Source: Paragorgia papillata (lineage: Eukaryota; Cnidaria; Anthozoa; Scleralcyonacea; Coralliidae). From it: a DNA stretch of 64,000 nucleotides. Below, piece by piece: positions 58,551-64,000 of the stretch; position 1 is the first letter of the stretch; each line of letters opens with the position of its first letter. Location: NCBI GenBank assembly GCA_035771165.1, contig JAWNZC010000232.1, forward strand, positions 387,001 to 451,000. Direction: 5' to 3'. A model generated the notes under the pieces. It was not told where the DNA came from and made no database searches. It saw only the letters and a list, made by a program, of their open reading frames with translations. A program made the translations under genes and the position numbers.

Positions 58551-58910
58551 TTCGAAAAGCTGACGGTATCGATTCAAGACAAATTCAATACTAAGACCCC
58601 CCAAATATCAAAATAACACTCAAGAAACAAAGAGCTTTCAACTGTGATCAAGCGCTTGTGTGACTATTAAACACTAATAATATTTTCATTATGTTTGAAT
58701 GAATGGGGGTGGGGTGGGGGTGGGGGGGGGGTCGAACTTCCGGTTTATTAGCAGGGGTTTTGCAAGGGGTTTAGGAGGGGGGTCTTAATTGTTGCACCAC
58801 TTTCATGAAGACTGTCGGACCCTGCAAGGACCCAATATATTTATTATTTATCCGATAGTTTTTCGTAAATAATGTTAATCAAGAAACCACATGGATACAA
58901 GTGAAAGAAC
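58551..58910. promoter_or_regulatory. Divergent promoter region between BEN exon 1 and the 58.9-kb exon
   Basis: Only 360 bp separate two oppositely oriented ATGs. The sequence contains a G-run block (GGGGGTGGGGTGGGGG near 58,705) that could form a quadruplex. I see no clear TATA box. A bidirectional promoter is inferred from the geometry. Confidence 0.35.
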
Positions 58911-59244
58911 ATGTCGCAGACTCGCAGTCGTAGGGGACCATACAAAAGGTGGATGAACGAAGAAGATGCAGTTGATGACATTTTCAAATAAGGATCATTC
59001 TTCAAGCCATTCGACGGCAACAAGTGATCATAATGATAGTCTGTCAAATGATGACAATGAAAGCTGTTGCTCCATGGATTTAGATGCTGTCGACTTGAAC
59101 GAAAATTGTGATACAGAAGAACAAGATTATTCTGCTTTTGATCCACTGCAGGATGAGGATAACTTCGTACCAAACGAACACCCGGAATACGTAGACGAGA
59201 ATGGTGGATTTCTATTTTCTGCACAAGCAGAAGACGTTCAAGAG
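58911..59244 (+). CDS. First exon of an unknown acidic protein
   Basis: An ATG at 58,911 opens MSQTRSRRGPYKRWMNEEDAV, followed by a frameshift near 58,985. The reading then continues as a long Asp/Glu/Ser-rich segment (SLSNDDNESCCSMDLD, DPLQDEDNFVPNEHPEYVDE) to a GTAAGC donor at 59,245. No second exon was recognised before the hAT cluster. The basic N terminus followed by acidic sequence is seen in chromatin proteins and in some transposon ORFs; I do not recognise the family. Confidence 0.45.
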
Positions 59245-60072
59245 GTAAGCTTTAATAGTGTCATTATGGTATTGCTACCAGTTTTTTGTAGCATTATGTC
59301 CGGAAAGAGCATCGGGAATATTTAGCATAATGTATACCGCAAAAGCTCTATTAATGCACTTGTCATCGGAAACACCCCCCCCCCCCCCCCCACCCCACCC
59401 CGGGGAAACATGGGGCATTAGATTTTTTTTTTAAATAGAACGAAATTGCAATGACAAGTGCATAAAGCCTCGACTCTGATACATGTATTAATGATCAAGT
59501 TGTCAAAGTTGTTTGAGATTTTATTGTTTTATTAGAAATTAAACATGTACTGGCTATGTGAGTCAGTGTGTACAGATCAGAACAGAGCCTTATTCTGTTT
59601 TAAGCCCCTTAAAGTCCTTTTTTTATTAAGGCCCTTCTAGAAGGGTTACCCTGATAAACGGGTCAAAAGATAGACCCTATTTACATGGTGTAGGGTGACC
59701 CTTGGAGCAGGGCTAACTGCGTGGTCACTAAGCAAATCGAAAGTGGTGGATAAAAGAAGTGTTTCACTGTTTGGTCTCTCAGGCCTTTGGTTGTCTTATT
59801 TCAATGCTGTGGTCTGATGACTATACATTGTAGTCTGTTGTGGCCTGTTGACAATACATGTACATGTTGACAATATTACATTGAACGTGCACTTATTTTA
59901 TATCACTGAAGCCTGACACATCTGGGAGGGTCACCCTACCAGACCAAATTACATGGCTTAAATAAACAAAAAGTTTATCAGGGTTAGCCTAGCAAGCTGA
60001 TAGGGTAACCCTTCCCCCAGGGTCACCCTATCACTCATGTAAACGAAACGCGGCAAGACAAGAGACTATGGT
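59245..60072. other. No gene recognised; possible outer inverted repeat
   Basis: AAGGCCCTTCTAGAAGGGTT near 59,628 and its partial complement at about 61,710-61,730 (AACCCTTCTAGAAGG), with AGGGTAACCCT words nearby, suggest an older element surrounding the hATs. A C-run lies at 59,371-59,390. Confidence 0.35.
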
Positions 60073-60185
60073 AACCATCAGGGTTCTGCCCACGGTGGGC
60101 GGTGCCGGGCGGCGGTGCCCGGCACTCAGCATTGCCGCCCGGCACTCACGCCAAAACGGACCCTTCCGCCCAGCACTTAAAATAT

Positions 60186-61161
60186 TAGAGATGTGCCGAT
60201 TAATCGGAAAATAAAGCTTTTCACACACCATAAGTCCGTAACTGTATCAGCCCAAACACAATAGTCCTTATTTCACAATGATTACAGAGCGTTTCACATA
60301 ACTCTTGACGGAAGAGTTCCGCAGTCAGACGTTTGCCACAAAGTTTACGAACTCTGCAAATTCGTTACGTATAGCAGCCGATCAAACAGCGAGCATCAAA
60401 ACAAAGTTGCAATGTTTAGTCTCTAGTCTGTCAAAAGATTTGTGAAATGCTTTTCAAAGTTTAAATTTTAAAACCAACACGAGAAAATGGCAAAGGATCT
60501 TTACCAGTTGAGGTAGTCACGACCGAGAACATCTCAACCCAGGGAAAGAGCTGCAGTACTGAAACTCATCAGACCTATGGTCTTGCTTCGACGAGATTGT
60601 TGGGTCAAGCGACAGCACCAACGCCAGCCACAAACTTGAAGAAGAGATCGACGCCTTTCTCGCCCTTCCGCTACAGCCATTGCAAGCATGCCCTTATGTT
60701 TGGGGGCAAGCAAAGAAACTTGTTTATCCCAACTTGTTTAAAGTTGTGTTGAAGTATCTGAGCCTCCCAATTCAAGTGTTCATTCAGAGCGTGTGTTTAG
60801 CGAGGCAGGAAACATTTCCACGGACAAACGAAACAGGCTAGCACCATATAAAATGGATAATATTTTGTTTTTACATCACAGTTTGCCAAATACTAATAGC
60901 GTAGCGCATACCGATTTATAAAACTGAAAGTCGGACAAACAAAACGAAATTGATTCTCAAAACACGCAAAACTAATCATCACGAAACATTTCTGTTATAT
61001 TTCACAAATCTTGTTGCAATTTAGCAATCTCTACAACATTGCAAAACTGCGCAGGGACTGGTAACCAACAACGTAGCACTAATCGGCCGATTATTTGTAC
61101 TAATCGGCCACCAAATAATCGGCTTCAGTAATCGGCAATTTTCGTAATCGGCTCATCTCTA
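60186..61161. mobile_element. Nested hAT element related to 39,153-40,025
   Basis: The ends TAGAGATGTGCCGATTAA and AATCGGCTCATCTCTA match the intron-4 copy, and most of the sequence outside the transposase part is shared. No target duplication was recognised here. Confidence 0.75.
60578..60921 (+). pseudogene. hAT transposase C-terminal dimerisation domain (frameshifted)
   Basis: Frame from 60,578: CFDEIVGSSDST, EEEIDAFLALP, YPNLFKVVLKYLSLP. After a shift at about 60,768 it reads SERVFSEAGNISTDKRNRL, then the NILFLHHSLP end and TAA. SERVFS and KRNRL are hallmarks of the hAT C-terminal dimerisation (hATC) region. The rest of the transposase is missing, so this copy cannot move itself. Confidence 0.8.
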
Positions 61162-61977
61162 GTATACAAAAAGAAAACCCCATGTGTTGTATTTTTTATA
61201 TATCTTTTAATTAATATACATCATTTTGTATTTTTTTGTCCTTGGTGAATATTTTTTATATTGAAACAATATTATTTGGTGAAATTCAGCACCACAACAC
61301 ACATAATATTAGCTACCAGACTTGTGATTCGGTGAAATACGATATTCCTTCAAAGCCAGATTGGATTGTCTGATACTTGGGTGAGATGCTAATCACTTCG
61401 CACTTGGTAGTCATAGAACATATGCAGGAAACCTTGACCTAGCTTTACGTAGAGAGTTCGTCATGCTGCATATTCTAGCATGTATATAAATATATAATAA
61501 ATAAGTACTTAATACTTAATAGGAATATTTAGTCTGACAAAATTGTGAGACACATGATGTAAAGGATTATGAATTTCACTTGCTCACATTTGGAAAATAT
61601 CATTTTCAGATTACTAATTTTCACATATTCTCCGGGGGGGGGGGTGAGCCCCTGGGCGTGTAGGTACCTGGCACTCACATGCTCCTGGGCAGAACCCTGA
61701 ACCATCTATCAGGGTAACCCTTCTAGAAGGATCACCCTACCTCCATGTAAACAAGGCCTGAGCCACCTTTATTTAGTCCCCTCTATGTCAAAAAATACTA
61801 AAGTAAAAGTTCTATTAAGCTGGGTGGCTTAACAGAGTTTTTACAAGCAATCCTATACTGAGATGTCATCTAGCATAAAGACTAGAGTTATTAAAATGAC
61901 TACTCCAAAGGAGGCTGTGAGGGGCAGAATCCTGAAACATTGGATATATGTGAAAGGATAATATATGTGTCGTAAAA

Positions 61978-62501
61978 TTCTCCACAAAGCCGAATCAGGA
62001 GATTTTACTCACGCCGGTTTCGTAGTCTGGGGACTGTATCTTTCTTTCTTTTGATCTCTTTATTACATAAATCTTCAATCTTACAAATCAACAAGCCTAA
62101 TGCTTCAGATCGCAATTCGTCTAAATCGGTCGGTCTCTAACAATCGTTCTTTCCACTCTGTTCTCTGCGATCTCTGATCTCAATCTCTCTCGTTTAACAT
62201 ATTTCGTCTCATTTTATAATACACCATACTACGTAACTAATTAATCCCTTTACAATGATTTCAATGTCCCCTTTCATGCAATTTGGCATGCGTGTCGTGC
62301 GTGTCGTTCATGTAGTTATTTTTACAAATTAATCATATTACTTAACAAATTATGTACAGGAAGGTCTCAATCTCTTCTTCCTGTATACTTAATCATGACT
62401 TAATACAATCTAACTAAATCCACTTAACATAAATTGACAACATGCAAAACAAATCAATTAACACATCTAAAAAGGTAATACTAAATACAAATATTTTAAC
62501 A
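61978..62501 (-). repeat. 3' LTR of a BEL/Pao retrotransposon
   Basis: 524 bp bounded by TGTCGTAAAATTC at one end and TTTTAACA at the other (TG...CA on either strand). The polypurine tract AAAGGGGGGAGAG lies directly outside at about 62,502-62,514, between the LTR and the pol stop. The 5' LTR is beyond the window. Confidence 0.75.
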
Positions 62502-62521
62502 CTCTCCCCCCTTTGACTCGT

Positions 62522-64000
62522 CTACGAGTCAAGCATAGACTTAGTTTTCCACTTAGAATCTAATGCGGCAGCTCGGCTGGGATTACGCCTCAATGGTTCT
62601 GGATTTTTACTCACTTTCTTAGCTAACTTATTCCTACCCAGATGATTCGGGTTGGCGCTTATCTCTATGGGGTACAGTTTTTGCACCGGTCTTGACAGGC
62701 GCGCAGGCTTCCCCTTGGCAATGACTCGAATGTTTGCGCCTCTAACTACATCGTCCCTTCCTTTGATCAAACCTTCTACAACTGCCGTCTTCCATTCCGA
62801 CCTTTTTTTGTTTTCCTCAAAAACTATCACAACATCTCCTACCTGTACAGTTCTATCAGTATCACTATCAGTCTTACTTACCTTAGTGCGGTTAAACTCT
62901 CTGAGACTAACGAGATATTCTTTCCTCCACCTATTCCAAAAATGAGCTAATCTGATACTCAAATGTCTAAATCTTTGGCTACAGCTACTCTCGTTTTCCG
63001 TAGCATCTTCTGAATTTTCGTCTGGTAAAGATTTGATTCTTCTTCCGAATATTAAATGCGAGGGTGTCAAAACTTCCTCATCTAGCTCGTTATAATCGTA
63101 GGTTAGTGGTCGAGAGTTCAAGGTTCCCTCTACTTCTACAAGAACAGTCACTAACTCATCATATGTTAGTCTGGCATTTGCTAAGACCTTTCTTAAGCAT
63201 CTTTTTACACTCCCCACCATCCTCTCAAAAAACCCACCCCACCATCTTGCTCTCTCTAAATTAAATTTCCATTCTGTTTTCGCGCTCTGTAGTTCACTAG
63301 CCACATTGGGGTGATCAAAGAGATTCTTTAATGATTTTTCAGTAGCCTTAAAGGTTTTGGCATTGTCTGAAACAATTAGCTCGGGACTACCTCGTCTTCC
63401 TGCAAATCGCCTTAGCGCCCGTCTGAATGCCTCACTTGACAAATCTTCAACTAACTCTAGATGTATTGCGCGAGTAACGCAGCAAGAAAATAGAGCGATA
63501 TAGACCTTCTCCATTCCACCTTTGCGATTCTTTACGTATAACGGCCCAGCAAAGTCTACGCCTACTTTTGAAAACGCAGGGGCTTCTCGAACTCTAAATC
63601 CCGGCAAGGGTGCAGTTGGCGGTGTTTTATAGGGTTTTCCTTCCACTTTCTTGCACACCAAGCAAGCTTTTATTACCTTCTTAACGACTTGTCTACCTTT
63701 AGGCACCCAATATTTAGACCTTAATTCCGTAACCGTAGCCCTTACCCCACCATGATGGACCCTTTTGTGACAATCGTCTATTATTAACTCTGTTAATCGG
63801 TGTTCTTTTGGGAGAATAACTGGTCTTCGCGCCTCCGTCTCTAAATCGGAATTCACTAATCTTCCAACACATCTTAAAATCCCTCTTTCTTCAACAATCC
63901 CAAACTTACTCAGTAACTGTTGAAAATTCTCTTGTTTGCTTAATTTGGACTGTGCCACCTTAATCCACTCTTCCTCCGCTTTCATTAAATCGTTTCTACT
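62522..64000 (-). CDS. BEL/Pao pol polyprotein: integrase and C-terminal domain (partial)
   Basis: The frame runs off the window at 64,000; residue numbers count from the Met at 63,985. The H2C2 zinc-binding module is H73/H77...C108-x2-C111 (DCHKRVHHGG to CLVCKK). The catalytic core has D144 (VGVDFAGP), D207 (IVSDNAKTF) and E254 (FFERMVGSVKRCLRK): the DDE triad for integrating cDNA. LNSRPLTY, LTPSHLIFGR and a tail with WRKEYLVSLRE and GDVVIV (DUF5641-like) follow, as usual in Pao-group integrases. The frame is unbroken, so the copy may be young. Upstream pol and gag parts lie outside. Confidence 0.92.
   Translation of the reverse strand, partial: SRNDLMKAEEEWIKVAQSKLSKQENFQQLLSKFGIVEERGILRCVGRLVNSDLETEARRPVILPKEHRLTELIIDDCHKRVHHGGVRATVTELRSKYWVPKGRQVVKKVIKACLVCKKVEGKPYKTPPTAPLPGFRVREAPAFSKVGVDFAGPLYVKNRKGGMEKVYIALFSCCVTRAIHLELVEDLSSEAFRRALRRFAGRRGSPELIVSDNAKTFKATEKSLKNLFDHPNVASELQSAKTEWKFNLERARWWGGFFERMVGSVKRCLRKVLANARLTYDELVTVLVEVEGTLNSRPLTYDYNELDEEVLTPSHLIFGRRIKSLPDENSEDATENESSCSQRFRHLSIRLAHFWNRWRKEYLVSLREFNRTKVSKTDSDTDRTVQVGDVVIVFEENKKRSEWKTAVVEGLIKGRDDVVRGANIRVIAKGKPARLSRPVQKLYPIEISANPNHLGRNKLAKKVSKNPEPLRRNPSRAAALDSKWKTKSMLDS

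Larger units (their letters stand above)
60073..61705. mobile_element. hAT-like element with 6-bp target duplication, host of a second hAT
   Basis: Element at 60,079-61,699. Ends CAGGGTTCTGCCCA and TGGGCAGAACCCTG; AACCAT is repeated outside (60,073-60,078 and 61,700-61,705). Subterminal GGCGGTGCCCGGCACTC matches the 55.2-kb element, so they form one family with 6-bp duplications. Confidence 0.8.

Noticed and set aside
58679..58735. G-run as telomeric or origin sequence
   Set aside because: Irregular G and T runs without a telomere-type repeat; at most a quadruplex-prone tract.

Overview
This is nuclear DNA of an animal. It is AT-rich and intron-bearing, with low gene density and many transposon families. 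The mix of Penelope-like elements with GIY-YIG nuclease and hammerhead motifs, P-superfamily transposases, a Crypton-type tyrosine recombinase, hAT, piggyBac and Harbinger-like MITEs, a BEL/Pao element, a Maverick/Polinton derivative and a BEN-domain host gene fits a cnidarian best. That placement is an inference from repeat content; no marker gene fixes the species.

Layout. 0.6-2.6 kb: two non-autonomous DNA transposons. 3.1-4.2 kb (-): a broken gene with a domain that recurs at 18.2 kb. 5.8-12.5 kb: satellites, nested inverted repeats, a LINE tail inside a 10-bp satellite, and a cluster of hammerhead-ribozyme motifs. 12.6-14.1 kb: fragments of a Penelope-like element. 14.7-15.4 kb: a 150-bp tandem repeat. 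16.6-17.5 kb (-): a small SAM-like gene remnant. 18.2-28.2 kb: a P-superfamily transposase gene with C2H2 fingers, split by a second, THAP-type P element (19,648-26,530) that itself carries a MITE. 29-33 kb: LINE fragments, microsatellites and a SAP-like pseudogene. 34.4-35.8 kb (-): a Crypton-type recombinase with one frameshift and one stop. 37.7-58.6 kb (-): a six-exon BEN-domain gene whose splice phases agree at every junction. 58.9 kb (+): a divergent first exon. 60-61.7 kb: nested hATs. 62-64 kb (-): the 3' end and LTR of a BEL/Pao element that runs off the window.

The standout is 40,519-52,928, inside intron 3 of the BEN gene. It is a 12.4-kb, near-perfect inverted duplication with a 105-bp spacer, flanked by a 6-bp target duplication (AACATC). 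Each arm carries the same Polinton-type packaging ATPase, a zinc-finger ORF and small ORFs. No polymerase or integrase was seen. It looks like a palindromic, defective Polinton that integrated as a unit and later received a Harbinger-like MITE in one arm only.

Several coding breaks (18.8, 19.3, 20.96 and 40.34 kb) sit in A-runs, so some may be assembly errors rather than decay.
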